From an uncultured Cellvibrio sp. (lineage in GTDB: Bacteria > Pseudomonadota > Gammaproteobacteria > Pseudomonadales > Cellvibrionaceae), in the NCBI GenBank assembly GCA_946886255.1, contig CAMPIG010000061.1:1-15728 (forward strand): 15,728 nt of DNA, read 5' to 3'. The position numbers were made by a program, and so were the translations under genes. Position 1 is the stretch's first letter. The number at the start of each line of letters is the position of its first letter. The notes below the pieces were generated by a model. That model saw only the letters and a list, made by a program, of their open reading frames with translations, had not been told where the DNA came from and did not search any database. Shown here one piece after another: positions 1-6,968 of the stretch.

Positions 1-34
1 CCGACAATGACAATAATGGGACATACGGACTGCT
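1..34. other. Short leader before dctQ
   Basis: These 34 bases precede the first gene. The reading frame of dctQ has two stops here (TGA at 8-10, TAA at 14-16), so the gene cannot extend upstream and its ATG at 35 is the first start available. No clear ribosome binding site is visible; a GGGA at 18-21 is far from ideal spacing. Whatever lies to the left, possibly another TRAP gene, cannot be judged from this window. Confidence 0.5.
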
Positions 35-631
35 ATGGACTCCACCCGCATCACGATACCCTGGCCCCAGCGCCTGCTTAACCTGCTCGACGGCATTACC
101 CTGTTTATTGGCCGCAGCATCGCCTGGCTCACGGTGATGATGGTGATCGCTACCTGTATTGTGGTGATCTTGCGGCGCGGCTTTGATATAGGTTCCATTG
201 CCCTGCAAGAGTCGGTGGCCTACATGCACGCCGCGGTATTTTTACTTGCTGCGGGCTATACCCTGAAGCGCGGCGGTCATGTGCGAGTGGATATCCTTTA
301 CCGTAATTTCTCTGCTCGGCGCAAAGCCTGGGTCGATAGCCTTGGATGTCTCCTGTTTCTATTACCGCTGGCTATCTTCACCGGGCTTATCAGTCTGGAG
401 TTTGTGCTCAGTTCCTGGGCCATCCGGGAAAGCTCCACGGATTCCGGCGGCGTGGGTGCCGTATACCTGTTGAAGTCGCTAATTCCGTTGATGGCCATCA
501 CCCTCGGGCTCCAAGCCATCGCCGAATTGCTGCGCAACCTCTTGTTGCTGATGGGCGTTGCTTTTCCCACCAGTGAACCCACAAATGAGCCAGCAAGCGG
601 GCCGGCAAATACGGAGGAGTCAGACCAATGA
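35..631 (+). CDS. dctQ: TRAP transporter small permease subunit (DctQ family)
   Basis: This is the small membrane subunit of a tripartite ATP-independent periplasmic (TRAP) transporter, which pairs with the large DctM subunit in the inner membrane to drive sodium-coupled uptake of an organic acid or similar solute. The 198-residue product has four hydrophobic segments, roughly at residues 23-46, 60-79, 101-122 and 145-175. The family hallmark between segments two and three is clear: an LQESVAYMHAAVFLLAAGY stretch followed by LKRGGHVRVDILY near residues 57-90. The C-terminal tail is hydrophilic and rich in Pro, Glu and Asn. The stop codon overlaps the start of dctM (ATGA), indicating translational coupling. 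The family assignment is firm. The substrate is not visible; the pair looks most like the mannitol/chloroaromatic (FcbT2/FcbT3) subgroup, a recollection rather than a search result. Confidence 0.9.
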   Translation: MDSTRITIPWPQRLLNLLDGITLFIGRSIAWLTVMMVIATCIVVILRRGFDIGSIALQESVAYMHAAVFLLAAGYTLKRGGHVRVDILYRNFSARRKAWVDSLGCLLFLLPLAIFTGLISLEFVLSSWAIRESSTDSGGVGAVYLLKSLIPLMAITLGLQAIAELLRNLLLLMGVAFPTSEPTNEPASGPANTEESDQ

Positions 632-2004
632 TGTTGGTGGAATTTATCCCGCTGTTGATGTTTGCGGTGGTTTGTATTGCCTTGATACTGGGTTATCCCG
701 TGGCCTTTACTCTGGCCGGCGTTGCCTTGCTCTTTGCTGGCGTCGGCATTGCGACCGGCTATTTTGACCCTAATTGGTTGCGCACCTTTCCCGCCCGCCT
801 GTTCGGCATCATGACCAATTACACCCTGATTGCCGTGCCCTTGTTTGTGTTTATGGGGGTGATGCTGGAGAAGTCCCGGCTTGCCGAAGCGCTGCTGGAA
901 AATATGACCAAAGCCTGTGGCCGCCTGCCGGGCGGCCTGGGGATTTCCGTGGTCGTCGTGGGCGCTTTGCTCGCCGCCAGTACCGGTATCGTGGGCGCTA
1001 CGGTGGTAACCATGGGCCTGCTATCCCTGCCCACCATGCTCAAGCGCGGCTACGCCCCTGGGTTTGCGGCAGGTACCATCTGCGCCACCGGCACCCTGGG
1101 CCAGATCATCCCGCCGTCTATCGCGTTAGTGCTGCTGGGGGATGTATTGTCCAGTGCTTACCAACAGGCCCAATTGAACCAGGGTATCTTCAACCCGCGC
1201 ACCATCTCTGTGGGCGATCTGTTTGTGGCGGCGATTGTGCCCGGCCTGTTGTTGGTACTCTTCTACATCGTTTATGTGCTGTTGATGGCCCGTTTCAGAC
1301 CGCAGCAGGTGCCCACCGTTGAGCAAGGAGAACCGGTCCCGCTCTGGCGAATCATTCCCAGCCTGTTGCCGGTACTGCTGCTGATTGCACTGGTACTCGG
1401 CTCCATCCTGTTCGGCGTCGCTACACCCACAGAGGCCGCCGGGGTCGGTGCCTTTGGGGCCAGCCTGTTGGCCTTATGGAAGCGCCAGTTGAACTGGCAA
1501 CGGCTCACCGAAGTTGCGCGTTCCACGACCGAAGTCAGCGCCATGATCTTCGCGATCCTGGTTGGGGCCTCTTTGTTCTCGCTTGTGTTTCGCGGTTTCG
1601 GGGGCGAAGAGTTGGTCCATCAACTTTTCAACCAGTTGCCCGGCGGCACCTTTACCGCCTTGTTGATTGTGATGGCAGTGATCTTCGTGCTCGGCTTTAT
1701 CCTCGACTTTATTGAAATCACCTTTGTGGTGGTACCGATTGTCGGCCCGGTCCTGCTGGCTATGGGTGTTGACCCTATTTGGCTTGGCATCATGATTGCG
1801 GTAAATTTGCAGACGTCTTTTTTAACACCACCCTTCGGTTTTGCCCTGTTTTATTTACGCGGGGTTGCGCCCGCCAGCGTGCGCACGCTGGATATTTATC
1901 GCGGTGTGGTGCCTTTTATCCTGTTGCAGGTGTTATTGTTGTGCGCGCTCGCGCTCTGGCCGGCATTGATCACCTGGTTACCTGATTATCTGTCTGCGTT
2001 TTGA
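628..2004 (+). CDS. dctM: TRAP transporter large permease subunit (DctM family)
   Basis: This is the large permease subunit of the TRAP transporter, the part expected to form the transport path and use the sodium gradient. The 458-residue protein is almost entirely hydrophobic, with about eleven or twelve membrane segments. It carries DctM-type features: a GYPVAFTLAGVALLFAG start, a GxxIGATVVTMGLLSLPTML-like stretch near residues 118-137, GTICATGTLGQIIPPSIALVLLGD near 145-168, and the paired repeat ILDFIEITFVVVPIVGPVLLAMGVDPIWLG in the C-terminal half. The loop with SSAYQQAQLNQGIFNP makes it slightly longer than the usual 425-430 residues, as in the FcbT3-like subgroup. It starts four bases inside dctQ, with a strong GGAGGAG ribosome site at 613-619. 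The solute receptor that would serve it is not adjacent; a candidate lies at 5597-6760. Confidence 0.93.
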   Translation: MMLVEFIPLLMFAVVCIALILGYPVAFTLAGVALLFAGVGIATGYFDPNWLRTFPARLFGIMTNYTLIAVPLFVFMGVMLEKSRLAEALLENMTKACGRLPGGLGISVVVVGALLAASTGIVGATVVTMGLLSLPTMLKRGYAPGFAAGTICATGTLGQIIPPSIALVLLGDVLSSAYQQAQLNQGIFNPRTISVGDLFVAAIVPGLLLVLFYIVYVLLMARFRPQQVPTVEQGEPVPLWRIIPSLLPVLLLIALVLGSILFGVATPTEAAGVGAFGASLLALWKRQLNWQRLTEVARSTTEVSAMIFAILVGASLFSLVFRGFGGEELVHQLFNQLPGGTFTALLIVMAVIFVLGFILDFIEITFVVVPIVGPVLLAMGVDPIWLGIMIAVNLQTSFLTPPFGFALFYLRGVAPASVRTLDIYRGVVPFILLQVLLLCALALWPALITWLPDYLSAF

Positions 2005-2067
2005 TTCACTATCAACCACCGGATGGATCAAGCTTCACGAGCGCTGCCTTTACTGAATGATTTTTTG

Positions 2068-2074
2068 ACGGAAG
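2068..2074 (+). promoter_or_regulatory. Ribosome binding site of yciA
   Basis: ACGGAAG lies six bases before the ATG at 2081 and supports that start. The 76-bp gap from dctM shows no terminator, so yciA may be read through from the TRAP genes or have its own unrecognised promoter. Confidence 0.5.
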
Positions 2075-2080
2075 ATTTTT

Positions 2081-2482
2081 ATGACCCTGCATCATCTTGA
2101 TGAAGACCCCACACCGATCGGCACCCTGACGCTGCAAACGCTGTCCATGCCCGCCGATACCAATCCCTATGGCGACATCTTCGGCGGTTGGTTGATGTCG
2201 CAGATGGATCTGGCCGGTGCCATCCTGGCGCAGGAAGTTGCCAAGGGTCGCGTGACCACCGTCGCCGTCGGTAGTATGGTTTTTTTGCGGCCAGTCCCTG
2301 TGGGTGCAACCGTCAGCTGTTATGCCTCCGCCCAGGAAATTGGACGCACCTCGATCCGCACCATGATTGAAGTCTGGATAAAAGTGTGCAGAACCGGTGA
2401 AGTGGCCAAGGTGACGGAAGGTGAATTTGTTTACGTCGCGATAGATGATAACGGTCGCACCCGGCCCGTACCGCGCGACTGA
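2081..2482 (+). CDS. yciA: Acyl-CoA thioesterase YciA
   Basis: This cytoplasmic hotdog-fold thioesterase hydrolyses a broad range of acyl-CoA esters to the free acid and CoA. The 133-residue product matches E. coli and Haemophilus YciA nearly end to end and has the usual length. The signature MPADTNPYGDIFGGWLMSQMD spans residues 23-43; Asp43 sits where the family places its catalytic aspartate (Asp44 in the Haemophilus enzyme, from memory). GRVTTVAVGSMVFLRPV follows near 56-72, then the IEVWIKV strand and a FVYVAIDDNGRTRPVP end. It stands alone between the TRAP permease genes and the cytochrome b561/yceI pair. A link to the transporter, such as clearing acyl-CoAs made from an imported acid, is only speculation. 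Confidence 0.93.
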   Translation: MTLHHLDEDPTPIGTLTLQTLSMPADTNPYGDIFGGWLMSQMDLAGAILAQEVAKGRVTTVAVGSMVFLRPVPVGATVSCYASAQEIGRTSIRTMIEVWIKVCRTGEVAKVTEGEFVYVAIDDNGRTRPVPRD

Positions 2483-2686
2483 TAGGTCTAAATTGCGCAG
2501 ACGCTCACAGATCCGTCCGCCGCCTTTTCATTTCTTTAATCGCAGCCAGCGCGGCAACTGCTAGACTTGGCTTTACATTTTTCCGTCACCTTACGCTGCC
2601 ATACTACGGTCGCGCATGAAGGTTATGAACGAAGGTTGCGAACAGGCGTTCACCTTCACGCGCTCACATCTGTCGAGTAACAACTG
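2483..2686. other. Intergenic region with tandem repeat and alternative hairpins
   Basis: This 204-bp gap between yciA and the cytochrome b561 gene holds a 13-bp tandem repeat (2618-2630 and 2631-2643, two differences). Each copy can pair with the same downstream arm around 2652-2663. The first pairing is 2612-2623 with 2652-2663 (12 positions, one mismatch). The second is 2631-2636 plus 2640-2643 with 2648-2657. They exclude one another. A TTTACA at 2572-2577 resembles a -35 box, but no -10 box is well spaced from it. No open frame of note is seen. Confidence 0.5.
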
Positions 2687-3277
2687 ATGCTAAAAGACGC
2701 TGCCGCCGGATACGGATTACTCACCATCATCTTGCATTGGGTTAGCGCCCTGCTGATTTTTTTCCTGTTTGGCCTCGGCATTTACATGACCGGCCTGGAT
2801 TATTATTCGGAGTGGTATCACAAGGGGCCGGCACTGCATGTCAGCCTCGGTTTAATCCTTTTGCTACTGATGATCGTGCGCATAATCTGGCGCATGGTGA
2901 ATAAAAATCCCACGGCGTTACCGAATCATTCCCGCACCACATTATTGCTCGCCAAGCTGGTGAAATACCTGCTGTATGGATTGGTTTTTATTGTCATCGC
3001 CAGCGGTTACCTGATCACCACTGCGGAAGGAAAACCAGCCAGCCTGTTTGATGTTATTCACTTTCCCGTGATCACCCAATTGGATGCCGACAACGTTGAT
3101 CGTGCCGGCCTGATTCATGAACTCCTCGCATGGGCTATTGTCATAGTCGCTGCGTTACACGCCCTTGCCGCGCTGGTACACCATTTTGTGATCCGCGACC
3201 GAACACTGGTGCGTATGTTAAAACCAATTAAAAAATTGCCTGTTGCCAATGAACAGGCATCGTCTGGCAATCCTTAG
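2687..3277 (+). CDS. Cytochrome b561 family membrane protein (YceJ-like)
   Basis: This is a di-haem b-type cytochrome of the inner membrane, in the bacterial cytochrome b561 (CybB/YceJ) family, thought to pass electrons between quinones and periplasmic partners. The 196-residue protein has four membrane segments, roughly 10-34, 49-69, 91-112 and 141-167. Candidate haem-ligand histidines are seen at the expected places: His17 in ILHW, His51 in the second segment, His144 in LIHELLAW and His158 in the last segment, with further His at 45, 165 and 166. The ATG at 2687 has only a weak ribosome site (GAG). It sits 62 bp before yceI on the same strand, as in the E. coli yceJ-yceI pair, so the two are probably co-transcribed. 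The electron partner is unknown. Confidence 0.88.
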   Translation: MLKDAAAGYGLLTIILHWVSALLIFFLFGLGIYMTGLDYYSEWYHKGPALHVSLGLILLLLMIVRIIWRMVNKNPTALPNHSRTTLLLAKLVKYLLYGLVFIVIASGYLITTAEGKPASLFDVIHFPVITQLDADNVDRAGLIHELLAWAIVIVAALHALAALVHHFVIRDRTLVRMLKPIKKLPVANEQASSGNP

Positions 3278-3327
3278 TACGGCTTCAATTTCCCTTCACA
3301 TGTTGTTTGGTTCAATCTGGTCCATTT

Positions 3328-3333
3328 AGGAGA
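3328..3333 (+). promoter_or_regulatory. Ribosome binding site of yceI
   Basis: AGGAGA lies six bases before the ATG at 3340. It decides the start: an in-frame TTG at 3307 would give a longer product but would put an arginine-containing tail ahead of a perfect signal peptide. Confidence 0.75.
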
Positions 3334-3339
3334 ATTAGG

Positions 3340-3915
3340 ATGAAAAAATCACTCGCTGTTTTAGCTTTTGCCGCTGCCGGCCTTGCCAGTTTACCGGCAT
3401 TGGCAGACAAGTATATTATCGACACCAAAGGCGCCCACGCCTCCATCAATTTCAGTATTCAACACCTGGGTTACAGTTATCTCACCGGCCGCTTCAATAA
3501 TTTCAGCGGCGATTTCACCTACGACCCGAAAGATGTTGCTGCCAGCACCATCAATGTCACCATCGACACCACCAGCGTTGATAGCAACCATGCCGAGCGC
3601 GACAAGCACTTGCGCAGCGGTGATTTCCTCAACGTTGAAAAATTTCCCAAGGCTACTTTTGTCAGCAAGAAGATCGTGCCTGATGATGGTGACGAATTTG
3701 ATGTTGTCGGCGACCTGACCCTGAATGGTGTGACCAAAAGCATCACCATTGAAGTGGATAAAGTGGGCGAGGGTAAAGATCCCTGGGGTGGTTATCGCGT
3801 TGGCTTTGAAGGTGAAACCGAAATTGCTCTGAAAGATTTCAATATCACCAAAGATCTCGGCCCGGCTTCGCAAACCGTTAAGCTGGAATTGCATGTAGAA
3901 GGCGTCAAGCAGTAA
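3340..3915 (+). CDS. yceI: YceI family periplasmic lipocalin-like protein
   Basis: YceI is a small periplasmic beta-barrel protein that binds long isoprenoid chains (known for the Thermus homologue TTHA0802). In E. coli it is induced by high pH and osmotic stress; its exact job is unsettled. The 191-residue product has the same length as E. coli YceI. It starts with a Sec signal peptide ([22 protein letters not shown], cleavage expected after residue 22). It then shows the family stretches [63 protein letters not shown] and [15 protein letters not shown], all close to the E. coli protein. It follows the cytochrome b561 gene, and that pairing is conserved between distant genera. This suggests the two act together, perhaps on an isoprenoid quinone, which is inference. 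A strong terminator follows. Confidence 0.95.
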   Translation: MKKSLAVLAFAAAGLASLPALADKYIIDTKGAHASINFSIQHLGYSYLTGRFNNFSGDFTYDPKDVAASTINVTIDTTSVDSNHAERDKHLRSGDFLNVEKFPKATFVSKKIVPDDGDEFDVVGDLTLNGVTKSITIEVDKVGEGKDPWGGYRVGFEGETEIALKDFNITKDLGPASQTVKLELHVEGVKQ

Positions 3916-3933
3916 GTTGTCAGGCAAGTATTG

Positions 3934-3965
3934 AAAAACGGGAGGCAGTGCCTCCCGTTTTTTTT
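3934..3965 (+). terminator. Intrinsic terminator after yceI
   Basis: A near-ideal Rho-independent terminator lies 19 bp after the yceI stop. Arms AAAAACGGGAGGC (3934-3946) and GCCTCCCGTTTTT (3950-3962) pair perfectly across a three-base AGT loop, and the T run covers 3958-3965. It closes the cytochrome b561-yceI transcript and separates it from the FG-GAP gene downstream. The A tract opposite the T tract means it could also work on the other strand. Confidence 0.93.
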
Positions 3966-4070
3966 GCGTTGCCCGTTTGCGCGACAGATCACACGCCAGT
4001 CAATGCTCGGGCAGCTTCATTGAAATAATCACCAATCAGCTTGTCTATAGGCGTTACAAGACAATATTGC

Positions 4071-4076
4071 GGAGGG
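4071..4076 (+). promoter_or_regulatory. Ribosome binding site supporting a GTG start
   Basis: GGAGGG just before GTG 4080 (four-base gap from the GGAGG core) is the only good ribosome site in this stretch. It favours GTG over the upstream in-frame TTG at 4041 or the downstream ATG at 4095. Starting at GTG also puts the signal peptide at the N terminus. Confidence 0.6.
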
Positions 4077-4079
4077 ATT

Positions 4080-5531
4080 GTGAGTAAATTTTCAATGATG
4101 GCCGGTGCCTTGGCAGCCTGTGTTTCACTACAGGCTCACGCATTGTCATTCAGCCTCAAGACCGTTCCCTTGTCACACCCGGCCAATGGCGACTTGATAT
4201 CGCTATCCACCGATCATGTAGCGGTGTCCGGCCATGCCGCCGAGGGACGCTGGTTATCAATTATTGATCTTGAAAATTTCAGCGCGCACACCGTTGCCAT
4301 TCCCGAAAAAGCACAATTTTTCAGTGCAATGAAACTCGCCGATTACAATGAAGCACAATTGGTATTTCACACCACTGAAGGTGTAAGTCGCTATGCCATG
4401 GAAAAAAATACGCTTTCGCCCCTGGTAAAAACCGCTTCCATTTATGCGCTAGCCGACAGCAAACGTCTGCGTCACAGCGATATGGTGGTGGACGTGGACA
4501 ACAATGGCTTAAGTGATCTCCTTATTGCCGACTTCACAACCTATCATTTGTGGCTGCAACGCGAAGACGGCAGCTTCACGCATTTCCCGCTGACCATCGA
4601 TGTTGTGGCAGAAACCTATGAAGAGGTCCCGCGTTATACACCGCGCAAACCTTATCTCGTCGATACCAACCTGGACGGCAAAATCGATATCGTCTTCACG
4701 CGCGACACCCAGCTGCTGGCGTTTGAACAAAACAGCGCTGGCGGTTTTCCAGAGCAAGCCAAAATTTATCAACTGAACATGACGATATCTTCTGACAGTG
4801 AAGCCAGCCTGCGCCCCGGTGATGGGCGCAACTATGACGGGCTGCTTATCAACCGTTTGTTTGATGTGACAGACCTGGATGGCGACGGTGTGGCAGACAT
4901 CATTATCCGCCGCGAAAGGTTTGCCGATGCTTTGGAACAAAATTACGACTATCTGATTCATTACGGTCGCGCTGGTGAAGACGACCTTTATTTTGAGAAA
5001 AAGCCCGACACCCGCATCAACACACACGGTATTCAGTTTGAATCTGTGTTTGCCGATATTGATGGCGATGGCCGCAAGGATTTTTATACGCCCAATGTCC
5101 ATTTTGGTTTGGGCTTGATGGTGCGCGCGCTGATCAGCGGCAACGCCGGTATGGAAGTGCAGTTTTATCGCATGAAACAAGATCGGAGCTTTAACGAAAA
5201 GCCTGACCACATCCACAAGACGACCGCCAGTATCAGCATCAGCGGCGGCCGCGTTGACCTGCCGCTTTTTCAGCTGGCCGGACACGTAGATAACACGTAC
5301 AAAGATTTATGGGTGGGTGAAAAGCAACAGCGTTTGATTGTTAATCGCAGCGATGAAAATCATTTGTTCGATCATGAGCGTTTGCAGTTTAATGTCACGC
5401 TCCCGCGCGATGGTTCCAAAGTGCAGGTAATGGATGTAAACAATGATGGGCAGGATGATCTGGTGTTGCCTTTTGATGCTCAGGAGAAAAAAGAACTGCG
5501 TAATCAGGTGCATTTTTTGATAGCGAAGTGA
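4080..5531 (+). CDS. Secreted FG-GAP/VCBS-type beta-propeller repeat protein
   Basis: This exported protein of unknown function has about 483 residues from the GTG start. A signal peptide is clear: a short basic start, hydrophobic MMAGALAACVSL, and an AHA cleavage motif giving a mature end near residue 22. Five calcium-binding loops of the FG-GAP/VCBS type (DxDxDG-like followed by Asp) lie near residues 138-146, 195-203, 265-273, 326-334 and 452-460: DVDNNGLSD, DTNLDGKID, DLDGDGVAD, DIDGDGRKD and DVNNDGQDD. Each is followed by a hydrophobic strand, as in integrin-like beta-propellers. No enzyme domain, sortase signal or autotransporter domain is seen. It is isolated by the yceI terminator upstream and convergent with dctP. 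Such proteins often bind ligands or carbohydrates outside the cell, but nothing here fixes the role. Confidence 0.82.
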   Translation: MSKFSMMAGALAACVSLQAHALSFSLKTVPLSHPANGDLISLSTDHVAVSGHAAEGRWLSIIDLENFSAHTVAIPEKAQFFSAMKLADYNEAQLVFHTTEGVSRYAMEKNTLSPLVKTASIYALADSKRLRHSDMVVDVDNNGLSDLLIADFTTYHLWLQREDGSFTHFPLTIDVVAETYEEVPRYTPRKPYLVDTNLDGKIDIVFTRDTQLLAFEQNSAGGFPEQAKIYQLNMTISSDSEASLRPGDGRNYDGLLINRLFDVTDLDGDGVADIIIRRERFADALEQNYDYLIHYGRAGEDDLYFEKKPDTRINTHGIQFESVFADIDGDGRKDFYTPNVHFGLGLMVRALISGNAGMEVQFYRMKQDRSFNEKPDHIHKTTASISISGGRVDLPLFQLAGHVDNTYKDLWVGEKQQRLIVNRSDENHLFDHERLQFNVTLPRDGSKVQVMDVNNDGQDDLVLPFDAQEKKELRNQVHFLIAK

Positions 5532-5552
5532 TTGAGTGATTTTACAAGCAGT

Positions 5553-5585
5553 GTCGGATACGCCGCGTTTTGCGGCTAATCCGAC
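5553..5585. repeat. REP-like palindromic unit between convergent genes
   Basis: Arms 5553-5566 (GTCGGATACGCCGC) and 5572-5585 (GCGGCTAATCCGAC) pair across a GTTTT loop with a two-base mismatch in the middle. The GTCGGAT...ATCCGAC outer arms with a GCCGC core resemble the dispersed extragenic palindromes common in proteobacteria. The unit sits in the 65-bp gap between the FG-GAP gene and dctP, whose 3' ends face each other. It could act as a two-way terminator or mRNA stabiliser, although no T run follows on either strand. Confidence 0.6.
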
Positions 5586-5596
5586 CTACAGTTCCG

Positions 5597-6760
5597 TTAT
5601 TGTTTGGTGTGACTTTCTTGTGTCTGTTCACGTATATCGTAATAGGTGTGTTCCGAGATTTTGTGATACTCGCTCGCCATTTGCAGGAACGCCTGATAGG
5701 AGTCGTAGACCTTTTTAAACATGGGATCTTGCGCTGATTGTTCGGTGTAAAGCTGCATACTGATATCGCGTAAATGTTGCAACACTTCATCAGGTAAGCG
5801 TCGCACTTCCACCCCTTTTTCAACCAGCTCTTTTAACGCCGCGTTGTTGCGCGCTGTGTAACGGTCCAGCATATCCTGATTAGCCGCTCGTGCCGCCACC
5901 GTGACAATCGCCTGCAAATCTTTCGGTAAAGATTCAAATGCCTGCTTGTTAACAATCAATTCCAATGTCGAACCCGGCTCCTGCCAGCCCGGATAATAAT
6001 AATATTTGGCCACCTGATGAAAACCCACCGCCAGATCATTCTCCGGCCCAACCCATTCGGCCGCATCAATCACACCGGTTTGCAACGCCGTATACAATTC
6101 GCCGCCAGGAATATTGACCGATGTTCCACCCGCGCGATTGAACACATCGCCAGCCATACCGGGAATGCGCATCTTCAACCCGCGCAAATCTTCAATACTG
6201 TTAATCTCACGATTAAACCAGCCAGCCATTTGAATACCGGTGTTACCGCCAGCAAAAGGAATCAAATTAAACGGCGCGTAGATTTCACGCCACAACTCCA
6301 AACCACCGCCATGATGCAACCAGCCATTCATCTCCTGCGCATTCATCCCAAACGGAATCGTGGTAAAAAATTGCGCCGCCGGCGCCTTGCCCCGCCAGTA
6401 ATAAGCCCCACCGTGACCCATCTCCACGCTACCGCTCGACACCGCATCAAACACCCCCATCGCGGGGACAATCTCGTTAAAACCATAGACATGAATTTGC
6501 AGGCGCCCATCGCTCATATCTTTCACATACTCTGCAAAAGTTTCTGCGGTCGTACCCAAACCCGGAAAATTTTTCGGCCAGGTCGTCACCATACGCCAGC
6601 GATAACTCGGCTGAACCGCCTTTTCGAACGCCTCCGCACCCGTGGATTTAACACGGGTTTTCTCCAGGACCAGCAGCGAAAACATTAACACCAATGCTGC
6701 CACCAGCGTCAGGATCACCAAAGGATACCAATTAACTTTTTGTGGAGATGTTTCAGTCAT
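5597..6760 (-). CDS. dctP: TRAP transporter solute-binding protein (DctP family), membrane-anchored
   Basis: This is the periplasmic receptor of a TRAP transporter, which captures the solute and delivers it to DctQM. The 387-residue protein starts with a short cytoplasmic piece and one membrane segment (about residues 12-32) without a clear signal-peptidase site, so it is probably anchored in the inner membrane. Family features follow: TTWPKNFPGLGTTAETFAEYV (59-79), GIQMAGWFN with Gln177, LKMRIPGMAG with the hallmark Arg198, and AEWVGPENDLAVGFHQVAKYYYYPGWQEPGS (234-264). The EW pair and spacing recall the keto-acid receptor TakP of Rhodobacter, so a 2-oxo or hydroxy acid is a fair guess. It is convergent to and 3.6 kb from the dctQM pair, an unusual split. 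The start has no strong ribosome site. Confidence 0.9.
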   Translation of the reverse strand: MTETSPQKVNWYPLVILTLVAALVLMFSLLVLEKTRVKSTGAEAFEKAVQPSYRWRMVTTWPKNFPGLGTTAETFAEYVKDMSDGRLQIHVYGFNEIVPAMGVFDAVSSGSVEMGHGGAYYWRGKAPAAQFFTTIPFGMNAQEMNGWLHHGGGLELWREIYAPFNLIPFAGGNTGIQMAGWFNREINSIEDLRGLKMRIPGMAGDVFNRAGGTSVNIPGGELYTALQTGVIDAAEWVGPENDLAVGFHQVAKYYYYPGWQEPGSTLELIVNKQAFESLPKDLQAIVTVAARAANQDMLDRYTARNNAALKELVEKGVEVRRLPDEVLQHLRDISMQLYTEQSAQDPMFKKVYDSYQAFLQMASEYHKISEHTYYDIREQTQESHTKQ

Positions 6761-6825
6761 GATTGTTATTTCGTTATTTTAATTGATGGAATTTTTCAGA
6801 CTCTAATTACACTCGGACGATGCAA

Positions 6826-6931
6826 GTTTGTCATGGAGAGAGTAGTTTCGAAACCCTCAATTCAGGGATGAATTGAGGGAGCTACAGGGATGTATTCATG
6901 CGTTTTCGAAACTACTCTCTCCATGACAAAC
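6826..6931. repeat. 106-bp element with perfect 28-bp inverted ends and nested hairpin
   Basis: The outer arms 6826-6853 and 6904-6931 are perfect reverse complements over 28 bp (GTTTGTCATGGAGAG... at the left end). Directly inside the left arm lies a second perfect 10-bp hairpin, CCCTCAATTC (6854-6863) with GAATTGAGGG (6870-6879), around a six-base loop. A 24-base spacer then leads to the right arm. An 8-bp direct repeat, CAGGGATG, occurs at 6863-6870 and 6885-6892. No target-site duplication is seen at the ends, and no T run that would make it a terminator. It fills most of the 208-bp gap between uvrD and dctP. A MITE-like or other dispersed palindromic element is the best guess. Confidence 0.85.
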
Positions 6932-6968
6932 GGGTTACAAAGTGTCGCTCTCAATAATTTAAAGCGTC

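Noticed and set aside
774..1322. A 182-codon + strand frame within dctM
   Set aside because: It overlaps the membrane-protein frame, lacks membrane segments or domains, and has no upstream ribosome site.
3391..3927. A 178-codon open frame on the - strand opposite yceI
   Set aside because: yceI matches its family from end to end here, and the antisense frame shows no ribosome site or known motif.
4020..4050. A promoter before the FG-GAP gene built on TTGAAA at 4020-4025
   Set aside because: The -35 match is good, but no acceptable -10 box lies at 16-19 bp; the nearest TATAGG is 21 bp away.
4509..5285. A long open frame (258 codons) on the strand opposite the FG-GAP gene
   Set aside because: It lies wholly antisense to a gene with a signal peptide and clear repeats, has no recognisable domain, and its composition mirrors the sense codons.
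6017..6688. A 223-codon open frame on the + strand opposite dctP
   Set aside because: dctP has family motifs over this whole stretch. The antisense product is rich in His, Arg and Thr with no domain, typical of a shadow frame.
6826..6931. Reading the inverted-repeat element as an integron attC site or an intrinsic terminator
   Set aside because: The outer arms are perfect, without the asymmetric bulges and core-site pattern of attC, and no cassette array or integrase is near. No T run follows on either strand.
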